The position numbers and the translations under genes are program-made. Shown in pieces: positions 16,144-24,994 of a stretch of DNA of 64,000 bases (position 1 is its first letter; each line of letters opens with the position of its first letter). The DNA is taken from the NCBI GenBank assembly GCA_017558555.1, contig JAFYUJ010000069.1:35449-99448 (forward strand), given 5' to 3'. The notes under the pieces are model-generated. The model was not told where the DNA came from and made no database searches. It saw nothing but the letters and a program-made list of their open reading frames with translations. The DNA is from Akkermansia sp. (GTDB lineage Bacteria; Verrucomicrobiota; Verrucomicrobiia; Verrucomicrobiales; Akkermansiaceae).

Positions 16144-18417
16144 ATGAAAAAGCTTACCGTTTTCTCTCTGCTGGCAGCGTTGGCAACAGCCCCGCTGATG
16201 GCACAAAGCTTGCAGCAGATTGCTGACCAGTTATCTGTGCCGACAAGAGTGGAGGGCTCTACCTTGCAGATTCCCAGCGTACCCGGCGCGGAGGTGCGCT
16301 TTCTGGGGGCTGATTATGAACAAATTATTTTGCCAGATGGCCACATTTTGAAGCCGCTGACGGATACGCGCGTAAAAGTCAGTTTTGTGGTGAACCGGGA
16401 TGGAGAACAAGCCATTTCCAGGGATTACGATGTGGTGGTGCCCGGCATGGTGACGCCTGCAGCCGGTGCGAATGCCCGCCCCCTCGTCTTCCCGGAATTA
16501 CTCAACTGGGTTGGGGGTGAGGGAGTGTACCAGCTGGGAGAAACTATTCGCATAGCCTGTGATATTAAAGAGCTATCTTCTATTCTGGAGACTGAGCTGA
16601 CGGAGCTCCTTGGCCGGCGGGTGGAAATCGTACCGACCGATGCTCCGGCAGATCTTCGCCTCGTCATTAGTAGCAATGTGCAGCTGGGTGATGAGGGCTA
16701 TACGCTTGATATTTGCAGCAAAAACGGCATCACCATCTCGGCAAATACGCAGACAGGTTTGTTCTGGGGCTCCCGTTCAGTGTGGCAGATGCTCAGCCAG
16801 GGCAAGGGGGGCATCCCCTGTGGGCACGCGCTTGATATTCCCCGCTACAAAGTGCGCGGGTTCTTGTTGGATGTGGGGCGCCTGCCTATCCCTCTCAGTT
16901 ACCTGAAAGATGTGGTGAAGTATATGGCCTGGTACAAGATGAATGATTTGCACATTCACCTGAATGACAACTTCATCTTCCTGGAGGATTATGTCAAAGC
17001 CAAGAAAGATCCCCTCACCGAAGCATATTCCGCATTCCGTCTGGAATCGGATGTTGTTGGAGCCAATGGCCAACCGCTGACGGCGACGGATTTGCACTAC
17101 ACTAAGAAAGAATTCAGCGATTTCATTGCTTATGCCCGTTCGTACGGAGTCAACATTATCCCTGAATTTGACACTCCCGCGCACGCCTTGGCTTTCACCA
17201 AGGTGCGCCCCGACCTCATCTACAAGAGCCACAACCTGCGCGGAGCTGAAATGCTGGATGCAACCAACCCCGAAACACGTAAGTTCGTAGAAAGCGTGTT
17301 TGATGAGTACCTGTTGCCCCGAAACGGCGAGAAGCCTGTATTCGATGGCTGCTCTGTCATGCATGTCGGCGCCGATGAATTCCATGGAGACGCCGAGCAT
17401 TATCGTTCATACGCAGCCTGGATTCTGGGCATGGTGCAAAGCAAGGGCTACACGCCGCGTATTTGGGGAAGCTTGAATGAGAAGAAAGGCAAGACTCCTG
17501 TTCCCGGGAAAGGCGCTCAGATGAACTTGTGGAATGGCACCTGGGCCAAAGCCTGGGATTCCATTGAGCAAGGTTTCGACGTTATCAACACCACTGACGG
17601 AGCCCTTTACATTGTACCCTTTGCCCCCTATTATCGCATGGATTTCCGCCAGGGTGGCATCTATGCGCATTGGCGTGTGAACGAGATTGCCGGCACGGTG
17701 GTGCCCTCCGGTCATCCTCAGATGCTGGGAGCAGCCTTTGGTATTTGGAATGATATGATAGACCTGCGCTACGTAGGCTACGGTTCATACGATATCTGGC
17801 ACATGTTCAGCAGCTCTGTCGATGTTCTTGCAGGCAAATTGTGGGGATGCGATGTACCCGATGTCGGGTACGATGCCCATGTGAAACGCTTGCCGCAGAT
17901 AGGAACGGTGCCGGGTATTAACCCGCAGTTCCTCTGGAAGGATGGTGCAGTTTATGTATGCACGCCGTCGGCTCTGCCTTGTAAAATTGCCCAGCCGTCC
18001 ATGGGCCCGAACTACACTCTCACGATGGAACTGATGCTCAAGAATGCTCCCACCGACGGGGAAGAGCAAGTCTTGCTGAAATCTCCCGAAGGGGTCCTTT
18101 GCGCTGTCTTGAAAGACGGAACCATCGGTTTCAGACGCAGTGACAGCATGGAGTTTTCCTTTAATTGCAAGCTCCCTGTAGGTGAAAAAGTCACCCTGCA
18201 ACTGATTGGTAAGCCCGGCAACACTCAGTTGCTCTTGAATGGCAAGCCTGCGGGACAGTGCACACTCACCCGCTTCCATCGCAATCCCGAGGGCATCATC
18301 AACACCTTTGTGCTTCCTTTGGATGAATTGGGCTCCTCCTTCAAAGGTACCATTTACCGCCTTGAAGTGAAGCATACAGCCCCAGCCGGTCCTACCCCCG
18401 ACCCCAACCGCAAGTAA
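16144..18417 (+). CDS. Secreted beta-N-acetylhexosaminidase (GH20)
   Basis: A 757-residue exoenzyme. The start at 16144 gives a clean signal peptide (MKKLTVFSLLAALATAPLMAQ). The N-terminal part includes a GH20b-type domain, and the GH20 barrel begins at RGFLLDVGRLPIPLSYL. The catalytic Asp411-Glu412 pair is in HVGADEFHG; substrate-assisted catalysis by the N-acetyl group is the known mechanism. About 150 C-terminal residues form a beta-rich domain resembling a LamG/concanavalin fold (NTQLLLNGKPAG). It would release terminal GlcNAc or GalNAc from mucin or host glycans in the periplasm or outside. A single gene between alr and a terminator. Confidence 0.93.
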   Translation: MKKLTVFSLLAALATAPLMAQSLQQIADQLSVPTRVEGSTLQIPSVPGAEVRFLGADYEQIILPDGHILKPLTDTRVKVSFVVNRDGEQAISRDYDVVVPGMVTPAAGANARPLVFPELLNWVGGEGVYQLGETIRIACDIKELSSILETELTELLGRRVEIVPTDAPADLRLVISSNVQLGDEGYTLDICSKNGITISANTQTGLFWGSRSVWQMLSQGKGGIPCGHALDIPRYKVRGFLLDVGRLPIPLSYLKDVVKYMAWYKMNDLHIHLNDNFIFLEDYVKAKKDPLTEAYSAFRLESDVVGANGQPLTATDLHYTKKEFSDFIAYARSYGVNIIPEFDTPAHALAFTKVRPDLIYKSHNLRGAEMLDATNPETRKFVESVFDEYLLPRNGEKPVFDGCSVMHVGADEFHGDAEHYRSYAAWILGMVQSKGYTPRIWGSLNEKKGKTPVPGKGAQMNLWNGTWAKAWDSIEQGFDVINTTDGALYIVPFAPYYRMDFRQGGIYAHWRVNEIAGTVVPSGHPQMLGAAFGIWNDMIDLRYVGYGSYDIWHMFSSSVDVLAGKLWGCDVPDVGYDAHVKRLPQIGTVPGINPQFLWKDGAVYVCTPSALPCKIAQPSMGPNYTLTMELMLKNAPTDGEEQVLLKSPEGVLCAVLKDGTIGFRRSDSMEFSFNCKLPVGEKVTLQLIGKPGNTQLLLNGKPAGQCTLTRFHRNPEGIINTFVLPLDELGSSFKGTIYRLEVKHTAPAGPTPDPNRK

Positions 18418-18443
18418 TCTGCACCCGCATTCATCGAATACTT

Positions 18444-18480
18444 AAGGCTGCACGGTTGTTCAACTGTGCAGCCTTTTTTT
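18444..18480 (+). terminator. Terminator after hexosaminidase gene
   Basis: A 15-bp stem AAGGCTGCACGGTTG / CAACTGTGCAGCCTT with one G-T pair, a 2-3 nt loop and seven T residues. It separates this gene from the convergent ROK-like regulator, whose stop is at 18488. Confidence 0.9.
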
Positions 18481-18487
18481 GATGTTT

Positions 18488-19354
18488 TTACGCTTTGCAG
18501 GCGAAATCGCGGAGTTTGGCGGCAGCATGAGCCGGGGAGATGTGGTGAAAATGAAGGCGCAGGGAGTCTTGCTGCAACTTGGATGAGACATTGAAATGGA
18601 CGCGTTTGATAAGGCGAGGTGTCCAGAAATCGGCGAAGAGGACAAATCGGGATGGCGCGAGGGTACAGGCGAGCATGGTGATGAGGCGCGCGAGCATTTC
18701 TTCTACAAGCGTGTGGTCGCTGTAATCCAGCGTGAGCCAGCTGGCGGGCAGGGGGAGGAGCCCCAGGGGGCCGCTGTGGATGTGAGACCCACCACGGCGC
18801 AACGTGCAGACCGGGTTCTGCCCCTGTTGGATGTAGAGCGTCAGCGTGTCTTCCTCATGATCTGCCAGGGCATCCGCCGTGTTGAGAATGCGCGCGGGAC
18901 AATGATAGCGCGATTCAAGGTGCGTTTCCAACCCTGCCGGGAGAATATCCGGCGGTATTTCCAGAGAGATGCGGTGCAGCTTGTGGGAAATGCGGCAAGA
19001 ATCCAACCAAGCGTCCAGGCTTTCCTTACCCAGGTATGCAAACTCTGCCTGGTAGGCGTGAAGACAAGTGCCATTTAAATCGCAAACTTCCAGCGATACA
19101 CTGATAAGGGCGGCCCTGCGCTCTGCTTTGAAATAAGCGGTGTATGCGTGGCGGGCGTTCAGTCGATACTGCAACACGGGTCTTCCGCCTCCGGAAGGGA
19201 CGATACCCATTTCCTGCGCCTCTCCCAGTCGACACAGTTCGGCCATGGCCTGATTGCAACTGACCAGACTCAACCCTGTGGCTGCAGCCAGTTGGGGGCG
19301 CGTGGCTTCTCCCAATTCCCGCAGAGCGGCGCGTACTTTGTCGATGGCTTTCAT
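18488..19354 (-). CDS. ROK-like transcriptional regulator with degenerate sugar-kinase domain
   Basis: A 288-residue protein. The N-terminal helix-turn-helix (about 1-55; RPQLAAATGLSLVSCNQAMAELC) is followed by the linker GGRPVLQYRLN found in NagC/Mlc/XylR-type ROK repressors. The C-terminal domain keeps traces of the ROK fold (VSLEVCDLNGTCL) but lacks an evident ATP-binding DxGxT and the Zn-binding Cys cluster. It is therefore likely a ligand-binding regulator without kinase activity. Its promoter -10 box lies inside a perfect inverted repeat, suggesting autoregulation. The convergent neighbour is the GH20 gene, so amino-sugar control is possible but unproven. Confidence 0.68.
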   Translation of the reverse strand: MKAIDKVRAALRELGEATRPQLAAATGLSLVSCNQAMAELCRLGEAQEMGIVPSGGGRPVLQYRLNARHAYTAYFKAERRAALISVSLEVCDLNGTCLHAYQAEFAYLGKESLDAWLDSCRISHKLHRISLEIPPDILPAGLETHLESRYHCPARILNTADALADHEEDTLTLYIQQGQNPVCTLRRGGSHIHSGPLGLLPLPASWLTLDYSDHTLVEEMLARLITMLACTLAPSRFVLFADFWTPRLIKRVHFNVSSKLQQDSLRLHFHHISPAHAAAKLRDFACKA

Positions 19355-19373
19355 GGGTGACTTTATAAATAAG

Positions 19374-19390
19374 CTTTAGAAAGTCTAAAG
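19374..19390. promoter_or_regulatory. Inverted repeat over the ROK-like gene promoter, candidate operator
   Basis: CTTTAGA-AAG-TCTAAAG: two perfect 7-bp arms and a 3-bp spacer, 19 bp upstream of the regulator ATG and overlapping its -10 box. Position and symmetry suit binding by the regulator's own dimer. Confidence 0.5.
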
Positions 19391-19410
19391 GATTTTTTAA
19401 GAAAAAGCAA
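19382..19410 (-). promoter_or_regulatory. Promoter of ROK-like regulator gene
   Basis: On the minus strand TTGCTT (19410-19405), a 17-bp spacer, TAGACT (19387-19382). Confidence 0.5.
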
Positions 19411-19502
19411 GCACAATTTTAAGTTGTTGACGTACAGATAGTTAATCTGCGGCTATGTGGTGAATTTACGGGGTGAAGAAAAATCGCTCTGACGCAAAAA
19501 AC

Positions 19503-19531
19503 TCGACAACAGGGTGGAAAACTGCTAGACT
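19503..19531 (+). promoter_or_regulatory. Promoter of pyrG
   Basis: TCGACA (19503-19508), a 17-bp spacer, TAGACT (19526-19531). The leader would be about 22 nt and contains AAGGA 9-10 bp before the ATG at 19560, one of the few clear Shine-Dalgarno sites here. Confidence 0.5.
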
Positions 19532-19559
19532 AACGGCAACAACCAAGGAAAGCACACCT

Positions 19560-21173
19560 ATGAAGTACATTTTTGTGACAGGCGGCGTTGTATCCTCCCT
19601 CGGCAAAGGTTTGGCTGCGGCCTCTATCGGCACCTTGCTGGAGCACTGTGGGTTGGATGTGACCATGCAGAAGTTTGACCCCTATCTGAACATTGATCCC
19701 GGCACGATGAGCCCTTACCAGCATGGTGAGGTGTATGTGCTGAATGACGGCGCAGAGACCGACCTGGACCTGGGCCACTATGAACGCTTTATTCACTGCG
19801 AGCTCTCCCGCTTGAACAACCTGACGAGCGGTAAGGTGTTTGAGCGCGTGCTGGAAAAGGAACGCCGTGGCGATTATCTGGGTAAGACGGTGCAGTACAT
19901 CCCCCATGTGACGGATGAAATCAAGCAACGCCTTTATGACCTGACGGAGAAGAACAAGAACTGCGATGTGATTATCACGGAAATTGGTGGCACGGTAGGT
20001 GACATCGAAGGTTACTTGTTCCTGGAAGCCCTGCGCCAGTTTGCACTGGAGGTGGGCCGCCAGAATTGCTGCTTTATCCACGTGACGCTGCTGCCGTACA
20101 TCAAGGCCGCAGGCGAAACCAAGACCAAGCCCACGCAGCAGAGTGTAGCCAAGCTGCGCGAGATCGGTATCCAGCCCGACATCATCGTCTGCCGTACGGA
20201 AATGGACAACCTGACGGATGAAGAAAAACGCAAGATTGGTATGTTCTGTAATGTGCCCCCGCGCAACGTGGTGGCCTTCTGCGACGTGAAACACTCCATC
20301 TATGAATGCCCGATTGACCTGGGCCGTGACCGAGTGGACCGTATTGTGACCGAGGTGCTTGGCATTACCGTGCCCAAGCCCAAAATGGATGATTGGCAGA
20401 AGTTTGTGGGTCGTGTGATTCATCCCGCACACAGCGTGCGCATTGCCGTGGTGGGTAAGTACATCTCCCTGCAGGACGCTTACAAGTCCATCTACGAAAG
20501 CTTCACCCACGCCGGTGCCGCCAATGACTGCCGCGTGGAAATCGTGCGCGTTGATGCAGAGGCGCTGGAGAGCAGCACCTGCGAGGCCATGATTGGCGAT
20601 GTGGATGGCATTCTCGTTCCCGGTGGTTTCGGTGAGCGTGGTGTGGAAGGCAAGGTGATGGCCGTGCAGTACGCTCGCGAGAAGGGGATTCCGTTCTTCG
20701 GTATCTGCCTTGGCATGCAGGTGGCTGTCATCGAGTTCGCCCGCAACGTGCTCGGCCTGAAGGATGCCAACTCCACCGAGTTTGATAAGGACACGAAGGC
20801 TCCCGTTATCTGCCTGCAGGAGGAACAGAAGCATATCGAAAATATGGGTGCTACCATGCGTTTGGGTGCTTATCCTGCACACATCTCTGCTGGTACACTG
20901 TGCAGCAAGCTGTACGGCGGTCAGGAGGTTATCTCTGAACGCCACCGCCACCGCTATGAGTTCAACGCCGATTTCCGCGAAGCTTGCGAGAAGGCCGGCA
21001 TGGTCATCTCCGCTGTGAATGATGAACATGGTCTGGTGGAAGTGGTGGAATTGCCCGGCCATCCCTACTTCATTGCTTGCCAGTATCATCCTGAGTTCCA
21101 GAGCCGCCCGACAGCGCCCCACCCGCTGTTCTCCGGCTTGGTGGCTGCCGCGCTGGAATACAAGCAGGCCTGA
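19560..21173 (+). CDS. pyrG: CTP synthase
   Basis: A 537-residue glutamine-dependent CTP synthase. The start [18 protein letters not shown] at 19560 is canonical, and the 29 upstream in-frame codons lie in the promoter and leader. The synthase domain carries the P-loop-like [23 protein letters not shown] and the IGGTVGDIE motif. The C-terminal class-I glutamine amidotransferase has the catalytic Cys in [10 protein letters not shown] and His-Glu in [10 protein letters not shown]. It converts UTP to CTP. A hairpin terminator follows 19 bp after the stop. Confidence 0.97.
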   Translation: MKYIFVTGGVVSSLGKGLAAASIGTLLEHCGLDVTMQKFDPYLNIDPGTMSPYQHGEVYVLNDGAETDLDLGHYERFIHCELSRLNNLTSGKVFERVLEKERRGDYLGKTVQYIPHVTDEIKQRLYDLTEKNKNCDVIITEIGGTVGDIEGYLFLEALRQFALEVGRQNCCFIHVTLLPYIKAAGETKTKPTQQSVAKLREIGIQPDIIVCRTEMDNLTDEEKRKIGMFCNVPPRNVVAFCDVKHSIYECPIDLGRDRVDRIVTEVLGITVPKPKMDDWQKFVGRVIHPAHSVRIAVVGKYISLQDAYKSIYESFTHAGAANDCRVEIVRVDAEALESSTCEAMIGDVDGILVPGGFGERGVEGKVMAVQYAREKGIPFFGICLGMQVAVIEFARNVLGLKDANSTEFDKDTKAPVICLQEEQKHIENMGATMRLGAYPAHISAGTLCSKLYGGQEVISERHRHRYEFNADFREACEKAGMVISAVNDEHGLVEVVELPGHPYFIACQYHPEFQSRPTAPHPLFSGLVAAALEYKQA

Positions 21174-21192
21174 TTTGCATACCATTTAACCG

Positions 21193-21235
21193 CATCGGCG
21201 GCAGGACGTTCCAACACCTGCCGCCGATGTCCTTT
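21193..21235 (+). terminator. Hairpin after pyrG
   Basis: A perfect 13-bp stem CATCGGCGGCAGG / CCTGCCGCCGATG with an 11-nt loop, then TCCTTTT. Its right arm contains the ATG at 21227, the outermost possible start of the symporter gene. It may terminate pyrG or act on the downstream start. Confidence 0.65.
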
Positions 21236-21244
21236 TATGCTGAT

Positions 21245-22822
21245 ATGATAGATATTATCGTCATTGCCGCGTATTTCTTTGCCATCTTCGGCATCGGTCT
21301 CTATGTGGGCCGCAAGCAGGAGAGCTTGGAAAGCTACGCCCTGGGCAACCGCAATTTGCCTTGGTGGGCCATTCTGGCATCCATTCTGGCGGCAGAAATC
21401 AGTGCGGCTACCTTCCTGGGGGCTCCCGGTGAGGGCTTCGCGCTACGCAATTTCACCTACGTCCAGTTGGCTATTGGTACCATTCTAGGGCGCATTATTG
21501 TGGGTAGGCTCTTCCTGAAGCCTTATTATCAATACAATGTTGTTTCCATTTACGAATATCTGGAGAAGAGATTCGGGTTAACAACCCGCCGCTGGGCAAG
21601 TGCCACATTCCTTCTCAGCCGTGTGTTGGCAAGCGGTACTCGCCTGTTCTTTGCCGGCATTCTACTGGTGATAGCATACATGATGCTCACCGGACAGGAT
21701 AGTGCAGGGCAGATGGAAACGGTGGTGATTTACATAGCTGCGCTCACCTTTATCACCATAGCCACAGCCATTTATACCACATTGGGTGGGCTCAAAGCCG
21801 TGGTGTGGACGGATGTGTTGCAGGCGTCCATTCTGGCTATTTCGCTCATGACGACCATTGGCGTGTTGTTGTTCAGCATCAAAGCAGGTGGCAGCTGGGC
21901 AGCAGCGTGGGACAACATCTGTTTCCACCTTGGCAACAAAGATTATAATCCCTGTAAGATAGAGAACCTGAAACCCTGGGCGCTGTTTGATGGCGGGTTC
22001 ACAGGGCAGGGGCTTATGGCCGATATCAAGAACATCCTGGGCAGCGAATACACGCTCTGGAGCGCTGTGCTGGGGTCCACATTCATCACTATGGCCACAC
22101 ATGGTACCGACCAGGATATGGTACAGCGCATGCTTGCCGCACCTGACAGCAAGAAGGGCGCCCGCGCCGTGATTCTTTCCGGTCTCATGGATATGCCCAT
22201 CGTGCTGGTGTTTGTTTCCTGTGGTATGCTGCTGTTCGTGTACTTTGCACAGCAAGGCATTACTCCTCCTGAGAAACAGATTGAAATATTCCCTTGGTTC
22301 ATTATTCATTGCTTGCCTGCGGGTGTGCGCGGGTTGCTGGTCGCCGCATTGCTGGCCACGGCCATGGGCTCGCTTTCAACGGCTCTTAATGCTTTGGCCA
22401 CCACCGCCACCAAAGACTGGTACGTGGATGTATTCCGCCCCAACGCTTCTGCCAACGAACAACTCAGCGCCGTTCGTTGGCTCACGGTATTCTTTGCAGC
22501 TCTGTTGATTGTGGTGGGTGCCGGTACGGCATGGCTCACGGTGATGGATCCCACCGTGCGCATCTTGCCGATTGCCTTGGGCATTTTCGGCTACACCTAT
22601 GGCTCTCTGCTCGGTGTCTTCCTGCTGGGGATGTTGACTAAGGGCAGGGGCAATGACATGGGCAATGTCATCGCCATGCTTGCAGGGTTTGCTGTGGTTA
22701 TTTCGCTGGAACTGGCCGGCCGCAATGAGTTAATTCCTCATATTGCGTTTCCATGGCGTGTCACCATCGGCACAGTTGCTACCTTCTTGGTGGGCGCTTG
22801 TTTCTCCACTAAACGCTCCTGA
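21245..22822 (+). CDS. Sodium:solute symporter family protein
   Basis: About 525 residues with 13-14 predicted membrane helices, of the SSS/SLC5 family. The first helix is IDIIVIAAYFFAIFGIGLYV, followed by GRKQESLESYALGNRNLPWW and AEISAATFLGAPGEGF, where SSS members have a substrate and Na+ site pattern. The substrate cannot be assigned; sugars, sialic acid or myo-inositol are possible. I prefer the ATG at 21245 because the one at 21227 falls inside the pyrG hairpin, though the longer start remains possible. A strong terminator follows. Confidence 0.88.
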   Translation: MIDIIVIAAYFFAIFGIGLYVGRKQESLESYALGNRNLPWWAILASILAAEISAATFLGAPGEGFALRNFTYVQLAIGTILGRIIVGRLFLKPYYQYNVVSIYEYLEKRFGLTTRRWASATFLLSRVLASGTRLFFAGILLVIAYMMLTGQDSAGQMETVVIYIAALTFITIATAIYTTLGGLKAVVWTDVLQASILAISLMTTIGVLLFSIKAGGSWAAAWDNICFHLGNKDYNPCKIENLKPWALFDGGFTGQGLMADIKNILGSEYTLWSAVLGSTFITMATHGTDQDMVQRMLAAPDSKKGARAVILSGLMDMPIVLVFVSCGMLLFVYFAQQGITPPEKQIEIFPWFIIHCLPAGVRGLLVAALLATAMGSLSTALNALATTATKDWYVDVFRPNASANEQLSAVRWLTVFFAALLIVVGAGTAWLTVMDPTVRILPIALGIFGYTYGSLLGVFLLGMLTKGRGNDMGNVIAMLAGFAVVISLELAGRNELIPHIAFPWRVTIGTVATFLVGACFSTKRS

Positions 22823-22842
22823 CGCTCCATTTGAAGCTTTTT

Positions 22843-22886
22843 ATCGGGGTTTTGTGGCATAATTGCTGCGAAACCCCGATTTTTTC
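22843..22886 (+). terminator. Terminator after symporter gene
   Basis: ATCGGGGTTT / AAACCCCGAT, a perfect 10-bp stem with an 18-nt loop, followed by TTTTTTC. Confidence 0.85.
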
Positions 22887-22915
22887 TTGACTTGAACTTT
22901 GTTTTGCTGTTTAAT
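22887..22915 (+). promoter_or_regulatory. Promoter of tRNA-Leu
   Basis: TTGACT (22887-22892), a 17-bp spacer, TTTAAT (22910-22915), 22 bp before the tRNA 5' end. It directly abuts the preceding terminator T-run. Confidence 0.65.
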
Positions 22916-22937
22916 CCTCCCGAGCACTCGTGTTCAT

Positions 22938-23017
22938 GCCAGCTTGGCGGAATTGGTAGACGCGCTCGACTCAAAATCGAGTTCGAAAGAGTGTGGGTTC
23001 GAGTCCCACAGCTGGTA
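22938..23017 (+). tRNA. tRNA-Leu(CAA)
   Basis: An 80-nt cloverleaf with acceptor GCCAGCT / AGCTGGT and discriminator A. The anticodon stem is CTCGA / TCGAG with loop CTCAAAA, giving anticodon CAA (reads UUG). The T arm is GTGGG TTCGAGT CCCAC, with a shortish class-II variable arm (TTCGAAAGAGT). CCA is not encoded. It has its own promoter and a hairpin terminator just downstream. Confidence 0.93.
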
Positions 23018-23023
23018 GCTCAG

Positions 23024-23060
23024 AAGAGCGGTAGTTCCAAAACTACCGCTCTTTCTTTTT
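23024..23060 (+). terminator. Terminator of tRNA-Leu
   Basis: A perfect 13-bp stem AAGAGCGGTAGTT / AACTACCGCTCTT, a CCAA loop and a TCTTTTTT tail. Confidence 0.9.
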
Positions 23061-23113
23061 TAAGCAGCTCAAGCAATAGGTTCAACAACCCATCTACGCC
23101 TGATTAATTTAGC

Positions 23114-23158
23114 AAGAACCCGCCAGTCTGCTGAGGAGAGCTTGGCGGGGTCTTTTTT
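23114..23158 (+). terminator. Second hairpin with T-run downstream of tRNA-Leu
   Basis: AAGAACCCGCCA pairs with TGGCGGGGTCTT apart from one internal mismatch, then TTTTTT. It lies 54 bp after the tRNA terminator with no gene between. It could also protect against transcription towards the convergent DUF3089 gene. Confidence 0.65.
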
Positions 23159-23191
23159 GCCAGGTTTTCAGATGAACAGTAGAAAGACTTT

Positions 23192-24208
23192 TTATCTGCG
23201 GGTAGATGGCTTTAAGTTATTGAAATAGCTATGTATGCGTTTCTTTGCATTCTCGCGGATATTGTAATAATACAGGCGGAAATCACAGCTGTGTAGGGCA
23301 AGTTCTCCGATTCCTTTGTCACATGCCGGCTGGTCTGAAGTGCCGACCACCAGCACTTCGTATTGGCGAGCCGGGTCGTACTTAACCTGTGCAGAGAAGC
23401 GTTCACGCGTATCTAAAGCTCCCAGATTGCGGGGGTCTCCGGCCTCTGTCTTTTCGTTGTTGCGGCTCCATGACACGGGGTTGATGGATAATGCTCCCTT
23501 GTGACACACCAGATTGCGGGAGCCAAACTTGCCGTCCTTCATGAACTCGCAGTTCCATGATATGATGACTCGGGTATCGGTCTCTCCTTCAGCGAATTTC
23601 AGATGAGGATTTACCTGGAAGTATTGATGAGAGTATGAGTAACCCAGTGCGTAGGCTGCCACCATGCGGCTATAAACTTCTGGGTGTTTCGCCATGTACT
23701 CTGACAAGAGGAACTTAAGTACATTGGAGCCTTGGGAATGACCGGCCAGAATGAACGGGCGACCGTTGTTGAAATGGGTCAGGTAGTATTCAAACGCCGC
23801 CAGGGCATCGTGATACGGTACACCAGCCACCAGCTTTTCTTGCTCATCAAGTGAGCAGCTGAGCGATTTCATGGCATTAAGTTGTCGGTAGTAAGGGACA
23901 TAGATATTCGCCACACCCTCAAAGCATGATGCCTGCTCGGCATACACTCCGGAGGCTTGCTCTCGCATGGACTTGTTCTTTATCGTGTTCACCATCCCAT
24001 CCGCTTCTGTCGGTATCCAGCAGGTGGGGTAAAGGTAAAACACATCCACTTTCTTGCCAGTATCAGAAACCTTCAGCCAGTTGTCAGCGTCAGCATAGTC
24101 GATTGCGTACGAATGAAACGCCGATGCTTCATTATCTGCAAGTCCCATGCCGCCCATACCCATCACCGCAATGATAAGCAACTTTGCGAATATTTTCATT
24201 GTCTTCAT
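23192..24208 (-). CDS. DUF3089 family alpha/beta-hydrolase-like secreted protein
   Basis: A 338-residue protein with an N-terminal signal segment (MKIFAKLLIIAVMGMGGMGL). The DUF3089 landmarks are present: VDVFYLYPTCW, YVPYYRQLNAM, AAFEYYLTHFNNGRPFILAGHSQGS (nucleophile elbow Gly-His-Ser-Gln-Gly) and LGYSYSH. DUF3089 proteins have the alpha/beta-hydrolase elbow; their substrates are not known. The start at 24208 (MKTMKIF) or 24199 fits the signal peptide better than 24223. A monocistronic gene with a promoter upstream and hairpins downstream. Confidence 0.8.
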   Translation of the reverse strand: MKTMKIFAKLLIIAVMGMGGMGLADNEASAFHSYAIDYADADNWLKVSDTGKKVDVFYLYPTCWIPTEADGMVNTIKNKSMREQASGVYAEQASCFEGVANIYVPYYRQLNAMKSLSCSLDEQEKLVAGVPYHDALAAFEYYLTHFNNGRPFILAGHSQGSNVLKFLLSEYMAKHPEVYSRMVAAYALGYSYSHQYFQVNPHLKFAEGETDTRVIISWNCEFMKDGKFGSRNLVCHKGALSINPVSWSRNNEKTEAGDPRNLGALDTRERFSAQVKYDPARQYEVLVVGTSDQPACDKGIGELALHSCDFRLYYYNIRENAKKRIHSYFNNLKPSTRR

Positions 24209-24248
24209 TTTGACGCTTAACATCCTGGTGTATCTCTTTACGCAACTT

Positions 24249-24277
24249 ATCCTATCATCTTAATTCTGCTAATTCAA
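24249..24277 (-). promoter_or_regulatory. Promoter of DUF3089 gene
   Basis: On the minus strand TTGAAT (24277-24272), a 17-bp spacer, TAGGAT (24254-24249); leader about 35 nt. Confidence 0.5.
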
Positions 24278-24530
24278 GTAACAAGAAGAATACGCGTGAT
24301 TTTTATTTCATGTGTGACACTCGCGCGCGTGTGTGCATTTATATCGTCTACAATGTGTGCTGCTGGTTGGGGTTCTACATCCTGCAAGAATCTCAAATTT
24401 GCGCGCGTGTGTATTTCTGTATGGCTGGAAAGCATTCTCGGCTCCTTTTATGTATAGTTTTAATTTTGCATTACATGTATTATGCGAAGTTGTAAATTTA
24501 TCTTTTCTGGCGTAGCCTGCACTTTCTCGC

Positions 24531-24559
24531 TTGACGGGTGAAGCATGATAGCGTAATAT
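24531..24559 (+). promoter_or_regulatory. Promoter of osmC-like gene
   Basis: TTGACG (24531-24536), a 17-bp spacer, TAATAT (24554-24559), ending 9 bp before the ATG at 24569. Predicted leader 2-3 nt. Confidence 0.65.
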
Positions 24560-24568
24560 GCTGCTGAT

Positions 24569-24976
24569 ATGGTGAAATGTACAGTGAAATATCTGGGTGG
24601 ATTGCATTGTGAATTGGCTCATGGTCCTTCCGGCGCGAAGGTGTGTAGTGATGCTCCCGTAGACAATCGCGGCAAAGGAGAATCCTTTTCACCGACTGAT
24701 TTAATGTGTTCTGCTATGGCGGCTTGTATGGCCACGATTATGGGCATCTACGCCGAAGATAATGGCCTTGATTTGAATGGAGCTGAAATCAGCGTAGAAA
24801 AAGAGATGAGTGCCAATCCCCGCCGTATTGCCCGCATTACTACTGTGATTACATTGCCCCTGCCCGCCGATACTCCGCACAAGGCCGCTTTGGCAGACTG
24901 CGTGTTGGGTAGCCCAGCTATGCGAAGTCTGCATCCCGATATCGAGGTGCCTATTACTTGGAATTGGGTGGGCTAA
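24569..24976 (+). CDS. OsmC-family peroxiredoxin-like protein
   Basis: A 135-residue protein of the OsmC/Ohr superfamily, which reduces organic hydroperoxides through a Cys pair. The first Cys region is SPTDLMCSAMAACMATIMGIYA on the long central helix, matching the OsmC pattern. The second is in ALADCVLGSPAMRSLHPDIEV. The pattern is closer to YhfA-type OsmC members than to Ohr. It acts as a dimer in the cytoplasm. A predicted promoter 9 bp upstream of the ATG implies a nearly leaderless mRNA. A small membrane protein gene follows after 18 bp. Confidence 0.85.
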   Translation: MVKCTVKYLGGLHCELAHGPSGAKVCSDAPVDNRGKGESFSPTDLMCSAMAACMATIMGIYAEDNGLDLNGAEISVEKEMSANPRRIARITTVITLPLPADTPHKAALADCVLGSPAMRSLHPDIEVPITWNWVG

Positions 24977-24994
24977 GTTCTAAAAAACACTCAC

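Larger units (their letters stand above)
24224..24568. other. AT-rich intergenic region without a gene
   Basis: 345 bp between two divergent genes, holding their promoters and little else. It has two copies of GCGCGCGTGTGT (24323-24334 and 24401-24412), each followed by an ATTT-containing stretch. Short frames of 60 codons here are rich in Cys and Tyr, lack ribosome sites and are not credible genes. Confidence 0.5.

Noticed and set aside
24310..24620. Short frames on both strands rich in Cys, Tyr and Ser
   Set aside because: No start signals, odd composition, and they overlap promoter sequence of flanking genes.
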